A DNA stretch of 64,000 bases. It comes from Glandiceps talaboti (lineage: Eukaryota > Hemichordata > Enteropneusta > Spengelidae). Below are positions 1 to 9,115 of the stretch, piece after piece. The notes beneath the pieces were generated by a model, which did not search any database, was not told where the DNA came from, and worked only from the letters and a program-made list of their open reading frames with translations. The translations under genes were made by a program, and so were the position numbers. Location of the stretch: the NCBI RefSeq assembly GCF_964340395.1, contig NC_135559.1, positions 17,218,550-17,282,549 on the forward strand, read 5' to 3'. Position 1 is the first letter of the stretch; each line of letters starts with the position of its first letter.

Positions 1-1
1 T

Positions 2-1242
2 ATTTATGCAGATTTTGAATCTATAACTCAAAAAGTAAATACCTGCCATCCTAATGAAAACACAATATTCACACATCATTATCAAAAACATGAAGTATGT
101 AGTTTTGGTTATAAACTTGTTTGTTGTTATGATGATACATTCAGTAAAGAAAGTGTTATTTATAGAGGATCGGACGCATCTAGGATATTTATGGAAATTA
201 TGTTATCAGAAGTTGACTATTGTAATAATATAAAACAACAAACATTTTAACAAACCTTTATGCATGAGTAAAAACGATGAAATATGTTTCCAAAACGCAA
301 CACAATGTCATATTTGTGAAAAATTATATAAAGAAAATGACATACGAGTTCATGACCATTGTCATATTACTGGTAAATACCGTGGTTCAGCACATGTAAA
401 ATGTAATATCAATTTTCAAGTAACGAAAAAAATACCCGTTATATTCCATAATTTAAAAGGATATGACAGTCATTTCATTGTTCAAACCCTTGAAAATTTT
501 GAGGAAAAAATTAATATTATCCCACATCCTATGGAAAAGTTCATGGCTATAATGGTTGGTACTCACTTAGTTTTCATAGATAGCTTAAATTTCCTCAATG
601 CTTCATTAGAAAAACTAGTAAGTAACACAAGTGATTTTAAATACACAAAACAAGAATTCCCCGATAGCTTAAAATTACTAACACGGAAGGGTGTATACCC
701 CTAAGACTATTTGGATTCCATTGAATAATTCATGGATGTTAATCTTCCACTAAAGGAAAAATTCTATTCCATTCTAAATGACACTGGTATAACTGATGAA
801 GACTATGAGCATGCACAAGTTATTTGGAAGCATTTTAATATGCAAACAATGGGTGATCATCATGATCTATACCTTAAAACCGATGTACTTTTATTATCCG
901 ATGTATTAGAAAATTTCCGAAAGACATGTAATGTTTACTATAATCTTGATCCCTGTCATTATTTCAGTGCTCCTGGGATGCATGCCTAAAAATGATTAAA
1001 ATTAATCTCGAATTATTAACGGATATAGATATGCATCTCTTCAGAGAAAAAAGGTCTTTGCGGAGGTATTTCTTATATATCCACTGGTCATGCAAAGGCA
1101 AACAATCCATATATGAAGACTATGATCCAACTCAGGAAACAAAGTACATCATGTATTTAGATGCTAATAATCTCTATGGTTGGGCATGACTCAATCTTTA
1201 CCAACGCATGGATTTAAATGGGTTGTTTTAGATTCATGTTAA
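2..1242 (+). pseudogene. Protein-primed family B DNA polymerase, N-terminal half, broken
   Basis: This is the replication polymerase of the element. Visible in order are ExoI (IYADFES, from base 2), a Cys/His-rich segment around CHIC and HDHCHITGKYRG (bases 309-400), ExoII (FHNLKGYDSHFI, about 451-480), ExoIII (LYLKTDVLLLSDVLENF, about 869-920) and polymerase motif A (MYLDANNLYGWA, about 1151-1188). The reading frame is broken by a shift near 250, stop codons at 702 and 726, stops near 987-993, two compensating shifts between about 1050 and 1110, and a shift at the end of motif A. Recognisable homology runs on about 18 residues past motif A to a stop at 1240-1242. The rest of the palm and the thumb are missing, and the remnant meets a minus-strand gene tail to tail. 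The N-terminus lies off the window. Confidence 0.88.
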
Positions 1243-1243
1243 T

Positions 1244-1906
1244 TTAAGTAAGCTCGAGTTGAAATGAAATTGGATAACCATTAAAATCTATTAGTTCTTT
1301 ATTTTGATTAGTTATTCAAATTCGAAGACTAGTTATATTCATTTTTTTAATGGGTACTGGAACATTAGCAGGAAATGAATGTGACAGCTTCTCGTATTTC
1401 ACCCTGGTCCTGTAGTGTTAAAATTTGTAAATAATTAGACCTTTTCCCATTGATGTAATTAGTAGGTGTATCTATAATATCACAGTAGACTATGTATTCA
1501 GTCACAGGAAAAAATCTGCTTTGTTTTGACCAATACTCAACGAAATATATTCTTTCTCTTTAAAACCAAGTATCCTCGCAAAATTGTTAGGTCTTGAAAA
1601 GTCTACTTTAACATTATCACCGAGTAACATCTGTGTTTTTCCTGTTGGTAAAATTCTCTTAAAATTAATTAATTTCATTCTACCAATCGCTTGTGATAAT
1701 GTATCTACATTATGATTACATGATTCTACTTTTTTAACTGACGTTTTATCGTTAGCAGTAAAAGCAATTTAATTGTTTTCTTTCGTAATATTATACCAGG
1801 AATTATATAGTTTACACTCCAACAGTCGTATCTGTTTATAACCAGTCAGTGTTTCTGTAAAACTGATAGTAATATCATTAGATTCTTTATTTATATATAA
1901 CTTCAT
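1244..1906 (-). pseudogene. Conserved Polinton protein of unknown function, broken
   Basis: Read on the minus strand from an ATG at 1906-1904, the sequence encodes about 220 residues. It starts MKLYINKESNDITISFTETL and ends near DFNGYPISFQLEL before a stop at 1246-1244. An in-frame stop follows NITKENN at about residue 48. A frameshift precedes the segment VYCDIIDTPTNYINGKRSN, and a further shift and stop come near the end. The beta-rich pattern and the two conserved-looking blocks suggest a protein that recurs in invertebrate Polintons, possibly a capsid-associated or attachment protein, but that role is inference. It is the only minus-strand gene seen in the element, and its start is divergent from the gene at 1957 with a 50-bp gap. 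Confidence 0.6.
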
Positions 1907-1956
1907 TGTTTTTTAATAAATATATTTATATATATTTTTTATATACGAAGTATAAT
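1907..1956. promoter_or_regulatory. Candidate divergent promoter between two Polinton genes
   Basis: The 50-bp gap between the minus-strand start at 1906 and the plus-strand start at 1957 is nearly pure A/T with several TATA-like stretches (for example around 1921-1945). Since both genes start from it, it is the natural place for a two-way promoter. No motif beyond the TATA-like composition supports this. Confidence 0.3.
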
Positions 1957-2940
1957 ATGCCATCAAATTTTGGATTAGGTATGATAGCACAAGGATATGC
2001 ACTTAATGATCTCAAAGATGTTTACACACCCAAACCGTATTTAACCAGCCGCAATAATAATAAAGATTTCATCTTAAAATGGAAAAATGAATCTAAATCA
2101 TTTAATTTAGAACCAGCAGCAGTTCAATCACATGAGCATACCAACAATTTAGTAGATCTAAATGACATAGATGAGATAATCGAAGAATATAAAGTAACAA
2201 AACATCATGTACCATTTGGCTTTGCATATATCAAGAGAGATAATAAGTTCTATACTTTTGAATTACCACGAGATTTTGTTGAATTGATTGAAAAGCCATT
2301 AACTATTGACCATGGTTTAACTGACCGAGTTCATTATGTATTGGTTTATAATGACAATAATAAGACATTTAGCTTAGCTGATATCAGACACTATTTACCG
2401 GAAGCAGATCCTAGACTAGACCTTCTGAACCCAAAGCTGCATTCAAAAACAATAGTGAAAGAAAACAATACTTTTCGTAGAATTTTAAATTCAGGGGAAT
2501 GGTATTGTAGTTATAACTTTCAAGAGGGAAATGTTAACTTATTTTATGATACGCAGTTTAAAACATTGGGTTTGAAACCTGATGGCGAGGCTAAATTAAA
2601 ATTGTTTACTGCTAATGAAGCGATGACGGAAGATATAAAGAAGGTAATCAGTGGTACCATTGTTATTAAATGTATTCAATTAAATACTGAGAGTGAATAC
2701 GATATTCTTTTGAATGGACTTTCAATAGCATGTGAACAACGTACATTATTAACTATTGAAATTCATATTGAGAAAGAACATATCAATGTTACTTTTACAA
2801 AAAATAAAGTGTTATCTAAAATAGCACAAGAGTTAAAAGAAAATGAAGTGTTATATAGAATAACACAAGGGTTAAAGTTTTTAGATATCAAAAAAATAAC
2901 TTTGAAACTTATGATTCTTATACATTTAAAAATATTTTAG
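1957..2940 (+). CDS. Uncharacterised Polinton protein, 327 aa
   Basis: An open frame begins at MPSNFGLGMIAQGYALND and runs to a stop at 2938-2940. An upstream in-frame ATG at 1906 is less likely because it would add a run of I/Y residues encoded by the TATA-like spacer. I do not recognise the family. The N-terminal 220 residues are mixed and acidic (VDLNDIDEIIEEYK) and look folded. The C-terminal 60 residues are repetitive (KIAQELKEN followed by RITQGLKF) and K/I-rich, which suggests that the original end was lost by frameshift and replaced by read-through of AT-rich DNA. It has no membrane segment or signal peptide. This is the longest frame in the element without an internal break. Confidence 0.6.
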   Translation: MPSNFGLGMIAQGYALNDLKDVYTPKPYLTSRNNNKDFILKWKNESKSFNLEPAAVQSHEHTNNLVDLNDIDEIIEEYKVTKHHVPFGFAYIKRDNKFYTFELPRDFVELIEKPLTIDHGLTDRVHYVLVYNDNNKTFSLADIRHYLPEADPRLDLLNPKLHSKTIVKENNTFRRILNSGEWYCSYNFQEGNVNLFYDTQFKTLGLKPDGEAKLKLFTANEAMTEDIKKVISGTIVIKCIQLNTESEYDILLNGLSIACEQRTLLTIEIHIEKEHINVTFTKNKVLSKIAQELKENEVLYRITQGLKFLDIKKITLKLMILIHLKIF

Positions 2941-2992
2941 GCTTATTTTATAGACTATGAATCGTATTGTCTAACTTGAGTCTGACTGTTAA

Positions 2993-3269
2993 AAAATCAA
3001 AGATCAATCTGTTAAAAAATGGAGAGATTTACCAGTACATGAAATATATAAAGTAACTGAAGTAAAAACAATTAATGGTAAATTTGGTCTAAGTTATATA
3101 GGTAAACTTGAAAATGATAATTTTATTAAATTTAATTATTATTTACCATCACATATTAGTAAAGATTTAGAATTTTTATCAGTTCCATTTTCTATAAGAT
3201 CAGAAGAAAACAGGTAAACGATATTTTAATATAATTGTGCTAATATTGAAACAAGTTATGATTAATTAA
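2993..3269 (+). pseudogene. Truncated paralogue of the gene at 3402
   Basis: Plus-strand frame KKWRDLPVHEIYKVTEVKTI, continuing through FGLSYIGKLENDN, YYLPSHISKDLEFL and PFSIRS, closely parallels the C-terminal half of the next gene, which has WIDLPVNVIYKV, YYLPSRIQTDRLNI and PFCIRSDGLQ in the same order. A frameshift near 3210 separates PFSIRS from TGKRYF, which matches TGQEYF in the second copy. No start codon and no counterpart of the N-terminal acidic half is present. It is best read as a 5'-truncated tandem duplicate. Function is unknown. Confidence 0.6.
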
Positions 3270-3401
3270 AAATAACCTCAGTTCATTTTGTATATTTTTT
3301 TGTTCTAGTTTTATATTGGTTTACTCAAAATTTAATAAAAACTTAATAAATGGTTAGAGATATAATATTTTCAATTTTAAAAAAAATATTAATAGTATAC
3401 A

Positions 3402-3890
3402 ATGGCACAAATGACACATGAAATGTCTGAGCAAATGAGTATCGAAGAATGGGAGAGTATTGAAGAATTGGAGGCAATAAACCAAATACTTAATGCATTG
3501 GCAGGCAGTTTTACTTCCTCCTGATTCCATTAAAAAATCTACTAAGAAAATTAATAAAACAACTAAAGCATTTAAAAATTTAATCAAGCAACCAAATAAT
3601 AACATATTAACTAATGAAGAATTTGATATTGCGTTAACAGAGCAAACTGTTAAAAATGGATAGATTTACCTGTTAATGTTATTTATAAGGTGATAGGTGT
3701 ATATCAAATACAGGGAAGATATAGTATTTATATAGGGGCTTTTCAAGATAAGAATGGAATAACTATGAAATATTATTTACCATCAAGAATACAAACAGAT
3801 AGATTAAATATACCTTTTTGTATTAGGTCAGATGGATTACAAAAATCAAATGAAACAGGACAGGAATATTTTTTATTATGCAACTGTTAA
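3402..3890 (+). pseudogene. Small Polinton protein, about 160 aa, two frameshifts
   Basis: The ATG at 3402 begins MAQMTHEMSEQMSIEEWESI, an acidic helical N-terminus. The frame closes with a TGA near 3523, but coding character continues in another frame with PPDSIKKSTKKINKTTKAF (a Lys/Thr-rich middle) to TEQTVKNG. A second shift near 3655 restores WIDLPVNVIYKVIGVYQI to the stop at 3888-3890. The C-terminal domain is repeated in the truncated copy just upstream, so it is a real unit. The pattern W-x-LPV-x-x-IYKV ... YYLPS ... PF-IRSDGL is one I have no name for; a nucleic-acid-binding role is possible but not shown. Confidence 0.55.
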
Positions 3891-3996
3891 CATTTAATAA
3901 AACAATTTGTAAGCTTTAATGAGTCTGATTTTACTGTTCTGTTAACCTCAGTTGATTTTTTTGGCCTAAAATTTAATATACATTAAATCATATACA

Positions 3997-4560
3997 ATGA
4001 ACAAATCATTAAGCTTATCTCTCAATGATCTTAGGGATTTTAAATCCATTAAACCAAACACAGGTGTTAAATATCACTTAGAATATGAAAATAATACGTT
4101 TAAACTAAAACCTATACTGCCTCCAAAACCTATTATAACAGAAGAAATTGCAATAATTGAATTAGATCATAAAAAAATTGTTAGGCTATTGGTAAAAGAA
4201 TTTTCTCATATAATAAACACAGATAAAGTAATATTTGATAGTGATAGAAATGATTATTTTATTCATCCAGGAACTTATCATATTCACCATTTTATAGACT
4301 CCAGTGGTATTTCTAAGGATATTAACGAGAGATCAACTGTTAATTTTAATATAAAATTCGATGATAAAATTAAAATGTCTCATTCAACATTTGTTATAAA
4401 CAAACAAATTATACCAGCATCTATATCTCGGTTATTTCGTACTGATAAAAGGGTTAAAGTCACTATTAATTTTAATGTCTTCGATAGTCGTTATTCAAAA
4501 ATAACTTTTCATTCCACTTTGATTATCAAACCTTATAAAATAATATATATACATATATAA
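3997..4560 (+). CDS. Uncharacterised Polinton protein, 187 aa
   Basis: An intact frame runs from the ATG at 3997 to the TAA at 4558-4560. The protein is beta-rich and moderately basic (for example TFKLKPILPPKPIITEEIA, then FDSDRNDYFIHPGTYHIHHF and STVNFNIKFDDKIKM). It has no membrane segment and no Cys cluster. The alternating hydrophobic pattern would suit a jelly-roll or other beta-sandwich, and a capsid or accessory role is possible, but I recognise no family signature. The last codons (IIYIHI) run into TA-rich DNA, so the original C-terminus may have been shorter or shifted. Confidence 0.55.
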   Translation: MNKSLSLSLNDLRDFKSIKPNTGVKYHLEYENNTFKLKPILPPKPIITEEIAIIELDHKKIVRLLVKEFSHIINTDKVIFDSDRNDYFIHPGTYHIHHFIDSSGISKDINERSTVNFNIKFDDKIKMSHSTFVINKQIIPASISRLFRTDKRVKVTINFNVFDSRYSKITFHSTLIIKPYKIIYIHI

Positions 4561-4591
4561 GTGATACACATTGAGATATCTCACTTATATA
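4554..4591. promoter_or_regulatory. 11-bp inverted repeat with TATA-like core between two genes
   Basis: TATATAAGTGA (4554-4564) is matched exactly by TCACTTATATA (4581-4591), with a 16-base loop that itself contains the palindrome GAGATATCTC. It overlaps the stop of the gene at 3997 and ends 14 bases before the ATG at 4606. The right arm runs into TATATAAAA, a good TATA-box candidate for the next gene. It could act as terminator and promoter together. Confidence 0.35.
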
Positions 4592-4605
4592 AAACCCGAA
4601 CCAAA

Positions 4606-5094
4606 ATGATTGACCAAAATATTAAAACAATACAGGATTTGATTGATTATCTCACACAAATATGTAGTGCATATAGATGCTCTTACAAATTGTTAAGTTG
4701 AGTTAATAAAGCGATACTCATTACTAGTGGGATTGTTTCAGGTGCTGGTGCATTAGCTGCAGTTCCCGCAATACCAGTTTTTGTCAGTGTATTAGCTGCT
4801 ATTCCAATAATCATTACAGTTGTCAATCAAAACTTAAAACTAACAGACAAAGTATCACATTTAAAGTTACAATATCAACATTTCAAGGAATTATTAACAT
4901 ACACGCAGGAAAATGTATATTCTGAAAAACCCCAAGAATTTATCCAATAAGTATTCATGAAGTCTCTTGAAATGCAGAAAGCTGCTAATTACACTCCCCC
5001 TTTGGAGCGTTACTTGAAGTATTACAAACTGAATGGTTATTCAGATATGGAATCAGAGATGAAATCAGAAATGGAATCAGAAATGGAAATATAA
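4606..5094 (+). pseudogene. Small Polinton membrane protein, two in-frame stops
   Basis: From the ATG at 4606 one frame stays coherent for 162 codons, interrupted by a TGA after SYKLLS (about 4699) and a TAA after PQEFIQ (about 4948). The middle holds a strongly hydrophobic Gly/Ala-rich stretch of about 30 residues (GIVSGAGALAAVPAIPVFVS, then VLAAIPIIITVV), long enough for one or two membrane passes. It is flanked by amphipathic helices, and the tail is acidic and repetitive (MESEMKSEMESEMEI). The two stops are single-base changes in an otherwise unshifted frame, so this gene decayed recently compared with its neighbours. Its role is unknown; a virion or host-membrane protein is plausible. 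Confidence 0.6.
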
Positions 5095-5132
5095 TATTTT
5101 ACTTTATAGATATAATTTACCACCTTACTAAT

Positions 5133-5988
5133 ATGGATCAGTATCTACGTGACTTGTATTACAATTCTGATTTAGCATACAGCGGCATCACAAAATTGTG
5201 GCGTAAAATCAAAGAAGACAACAAAAATTATAAGGAATTGAAACAATGTCAATGGCTGGAAAAACAAGAAGTTTACACTATGCACAAACCAGCAATTAAG
5301 AAGTTCCCTTACTGCAAAGTAATTGTTTATGGAATAGATAATCAGTGGCAAGCTGACATTGTAGAGATGAATAATGACTGGGGGTTTCGTTACATCCTGA
5401 CTGTTATTGATGTGTTATCGAAGTATGCCAAATAAAACATGGTATTGAAATGGCTGACTTCTTTAAGTTAATTTCCAAAGATCGTGAACCAAATAAAATT
5501 CAATTTGACGAAGGTCGTGAATTCTACAATAAGCATGTTAAAGATTGTTTAGTGGACGGTTATAACAATAGTTATCACAATTCAATCCACATGACTCCGA
5601 AGGAAGCATCATTACCAAAGAATGAAAACATCGTTTGGTATAATTTGTATGGTGCTTATCTCACTGTTGAATATGGAACTCCTAAGTTTAATATTGGTGA
5701 TACCTTGAGCATTTCCAAATACAAGAACATGTTTGCCAAAGGATATCTACCAAACGACACACTTGAACTGTTCAAAATCAAACAAATTATCTTTGGTCCC
5801 GTTATTGTTTACACTCTGGAGGACCTATCAGGTGAAGACATTGAAGGCACATTTATGAGCAAGAATTATCACTTGATATGACCAAAGAATATAAAGTTGA
5901 AAAATTATTACGTAAGAAAAAAATCAAAGGTCATGAATACGCATTGGTAAAATGGTTAGGATATGACAATAATCAAAAATTAATATAA
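5133..5988 (+). pseudogene. Polinton integrase (rve DDE core plus chromodomain), defective
   Basis: Starting at the ATG at 5133 there is an N-terminal helical region (YSGITKLWRKIKEDN), then the start of the rve core with the first catalytic Asp in QWQADIVEMNN and the strand YILTVIDVLSKYAK. A frameshift and stop follow at about 5435. The frame resumes in HGIEMADFFKLI and reaches the second catalytic Asp in QFDEGREFYNKHVKD. The next residues are already the distal CLVDGYNNSYHNSIHMTP, so the segment that normally carries the third catalytic acid is missing. A GTPKFNIGDTLSIS stretch and, after a shift at 5878, the chromodomain-like EYKVEKLLRKKKIKG to LVKWLGYD follow, cut short by a stop at 5988. 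The enzyme cannot be active as written. Confidence 0.88.
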
Positions 5989-6009
5989 TTATATAATTTA
6001 TAGGATAAC

Positions 6010-6339
6010 ATGTTTGGAGAACATAATATAACCAAATTTTTAAATAAGTACAAAGACGTCCTTGGTTTTAATGTAGAGCTCGAATGGGACAACTTCAGAA
6101 AGAAAAATATGCATATATTAATTGTAAATACAGGGGTAATATTGAAGGATACATCCCATTATCAAACTATTTTATCCTTTTGTAAAGAAGTCGAAAAAAA
6201 GAATTTTTTTAAACGTTTTGATTTCTTAGGTCTATTTCCAGACTCAGAGGACAGCCAAGAGGCTAGATTTTTGAATGAATACTGGGTTCTTAAATTAATA
6301 CAAGATACTAGGAACAGACGTATATTTCAAGATAGATGA
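6010..6339 (+). CDS. Uncharacterised Polinton protein, 109 aa
   Basis: A short intact frame from the ATG at 6010 (MFGEHNITKFLNKYKDVLGF) to the TGA at 6337-6339. It is charged and probably helical with one beta segment (MHILIVNTGVILKDT). It has no membrane segment or metal-binding pattern, and I do not recognise a family. It lies 21 bp after the integrase remnant and 51 bp before the next start, consistent with the dense packing of the element. Confidence 0.45.
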   Translation: MFGEHNITKFLNKYKDVLGFNVELEWDNFRKKNMHILIVNTGVILKDTSHYQTILSFCKEVEKKNFFKRFDFLGLFPDSEDSQEARFLNEYWVLKLIQDTRNRRIFQDR

Positions 6340-6390
6340 GGAAATATAGTGGTATGTTTTATATAAACCCTTTAATATAAAACCTGAAAA

Positions 6391-7774
6391 AATGTGGACA
6401 TTACGATTACCAGAGACAACGAAGTTAAAGACAAAGTAAAAAAAAAACAGCTGCCTCAGCAAGCACCGGAGTCACCGCAACAACCGGAGTCACCGCCTCA
6501 TTTTCCAAAACCATTTACGTTAAATAAAAATGCTAACTATGCAATACATTAACCATTTAATAAATAGTTATCCATTGATTTACATATTAGTCAACATGGA
6601 TGTTTATGTAAGTGAAACTGATCGATTTAATATAAAACTGAGAGATATATTCAAAAACTATATATTAATTCATAAAAATGCAGGCAGTGCCAACAAATGG
6701 TTAAAGGTCCAAATATGCATTACTGGGATCAACAGTTAAATTTTGTTGTTTGGTTATCTACAACCGGATGCGGTGTTAGTATTCACGATCATCTGTATAA
6801 TGAAAATAATCCTAAACAAATTCAATCATTTTTTAGATTCCATGTGTACTTTACGATAAGAAGAATATTGAATGAGCTTTCTTGCCCACTACCTGATGAT
6901 GTCGATACATTTAGTAACGCCGATAATTTAATCGATGTACCGACCTATCATAGAATATGCGATGAATTCGGACTAGATTATAATACAGATTTGAGATTCA
7001 CATATGACAAAGCAGGAAACAATGGTATAGGTATCGGATATGAGTGGTGGGGAGGTAAAGCACATATAAAAGAAATGCAATATAAATTTCAAGATACAAT
7101 GGTTGAATTACCTGATGCTCCAGATGAGGCCCGCAGGAGTTATCATTGGCATAAATTTCAAAATGCCGACTATAAACCATATAATTATTTTGTTTTAGAA
7201 AACAGTACAGGTTTTACACAAGCAGGTTTAGGACGATTGAATCGATCAATCGAGGCTTATGTAAATTGTATGTTAGGAAGTCAAGCAGACACATGAATAA
7301 GTATAGCAGACTCTGGCGGTGCCGGTCAAGAAACGAGAAAAAAAATGGTTTCATTACTTGGAGATGAGACGAGAGGTATTAATGAGGACAATAGTATACC
7401 TTGTTACCAAAATGTAATCAATACAACGAGAGTAGAGTTAGATCTAGCCATTTCTCCTTCTTTATGGTTAATCCCGAGTAAAATGATTATAAATTTCAAT
7501 ACGAATGTAGCAGGTTATAACAATTTCTCACAACAGGCGACAAAAGATATGAAGTTCGGTTATAACAACATAAATAATGACGTAAAAAAAAACAGCATTA
7601 AAGGAAATAGAAGGTCATGATGATCCAGTGCAACAACTCGACAGCTCAGTTGAAACCCCAGTCGAAGCGGTAGCAGCAGTTGAAGCGGGTACACCAGAGC
7701 ATGACATTGTTCATGAATATTCAATGATTGGAATAATAGTTGGGGTAATATTTTTATGTTACATATTTAAATAG
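6391..7774 (+). pseudogene. Conserved Polinton structural protein with C-terminal membrane anchor, broken
   Basis: Coding signal begins near the ATG at 6391 (MWTLRLPETTKLKTK), goes through a Pro/Gln-rich part in a shifted frame, and then follows the frames at 6530 and 6697. The best block is GPNMHYWDQQLNFVVWLSTT (about 6703-6765), then FRFHVYFTIRRILNEL, FTQAGLGRLNRSIEAYVNCM and LWLIPSKMIINFNTNVAGYN. Breaks are a frameshift near 6695, a TGA at 7294 and a frameshift in an A-run near 7585. The end (GIIVGVIFLCYIFK, stop 7772-7774) is a single hydrophobic tail anchor after an acidic Val/Glu/Ala linker. I believe this protein recurs in animal Polintons next to the capsid genes. Whether it is the minor capsid protein or a membrane-linked virion protein I cannot say. 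Confidence 0.7.
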
Positions 7775-7786
7775 GATTTATTTAAG

Positions 7787-8989
7787 ATGGCTGAATTTGA
7801 TCCTTTTGATATTGGTCCTTTTAAGGAAAATGTAGATGAATATGAAGACCCTGATGAAGACTATGAAATGACAGAGTATGAAATAGATTTATCGGATTGG
7901 GTGGAGCCAACGCAGCAAGAAACATCATTCATAGACCCGGCAGGCCCTACAGTCTCTGCAGTAGATAACCTTACTAAATTAAAAACTAAAGTATTGTTGG
8001 AAACTATTGATGCAGTTATCAAAAAAAGAGACATGGGAGTTAATCGAAGTGAATTGGAAACAAATGCATATGTAGGAAAGGATGGAGAGTTGTGTGATAA
8101 AATAAAAAATCAACGAATTACAAGAAAAGGTTAACTTTTAGCTTATAATACAATAAAAGGTAGAATTGGTACTAATAAGCTGCTAATAGACTTTTCTTAG
8201 ACACTTCGGAAAATGTTGATAAACAGGAGATTCCACAGGAAATTCCAACTATGTTGCCTTTAAATATGGATGAAATTGAAGCTAGAGATCTCACACCACC
8301 AATGATTGGTCATTTAAGAGACTATCAGGCCTACCTCAGAAGAGACACTGCAGGTAACAAAGATGAAATCGATAAGGTTGAAAACAAAATTGAAGAATGG
8401 AATGAACTCAATCCTGAATATACAGTCATGCGTAAAGAGCTTGATAGGCCAGTCAAGAGTTTAGAAGATTTATATGATAGAAAAAGAGAATTGGAAAACA
8501 GACAAAAAATCGAAGAATTATCACAAGATGAAAAAAAGGAATTAGGCAGACTTCAGATTAATATCCTAAAATATAATAAAGAATCTAATACTTTACACAA
8601 TAAGTTAGCTGAGACATCTGTTTTGAAAGAAGTACTCAAAGACCCAGAACTTAGTATTAAAGATAAGCTAACAATTCTTTTCAAAAGCAATGGAGTTACT
8701 ATTGTTTCATTGGCAACGGCTCTCGGTTTAGTCATAACTGCTATAGCTATTGCAATAGGAGTACCCACCAAATCTAGTAGTACTAGTGGTAGCGGTAGCA
8801 GTGGTCCAGTCAAAGCAGTCATTAAACGTGTTGCGGATGCACTGAAATTGCTCAGTAATAAAGCAGTTCTATTGTATCATTTGATTTAAAAACAGCGGGG
8901 CAAGTGGTAGGATTTATAGGTGAGCATGTCTGGTTGTTGGCAACTGCAATAGCAGTGTACCTTTATGAATGGAGTTTTAAACGAAGTTT

Positions 8990-8996
<7 letters not shown>
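7787..8996 (+). pseudogene. Polinton coiled-coil protein with hydrophobic segments, broken
   Basis: The ATG at 7787 starts an acidic N-terminus (MAEFDPFDIGPFKENVDEYE). The frame stops at 8134, but coding resumes in another frame upstream of 8251 (after SENVDKQEIPQEIPT) and gives a long charged coiled-coil region (KVENKIEEWNELNPEY, then KRELENRQKIEELSQDEKKE). This is followed by LSIKDKLTILFKSNGVTIVS and a membrane stretch (LATALGLVITAIAIAIGV), then a Gly/Ser linker (SSSTSGSGSSGP). A last frameshift near 8870 leads to a second hydrophobic stretch (VWLLATAIAVYLYEWSF). The end dissolves into the (TA)n array at 8993. Membrane attachment inside a virion is inference from the layout and from its place between two structural genes. 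Confidence 0.6.

Positions 8997-9086
<90 letters not shown>
8993..9086. repeat. (TA)n followed by (TTA)n microsatellite
   Basis: About 60 bases of pure TA and then about 30 bases of TTA sit in the gap between the coiled-coil gene and the capsid gene. The array has eaten into the 3' end of the upstream gene. Confidence 0.95.
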
Positions 9087-9087
<1 letters not shown>

Positions 9088-9115
9088 GTATATTATTATA
9101 GTATAGTATAAGAAA

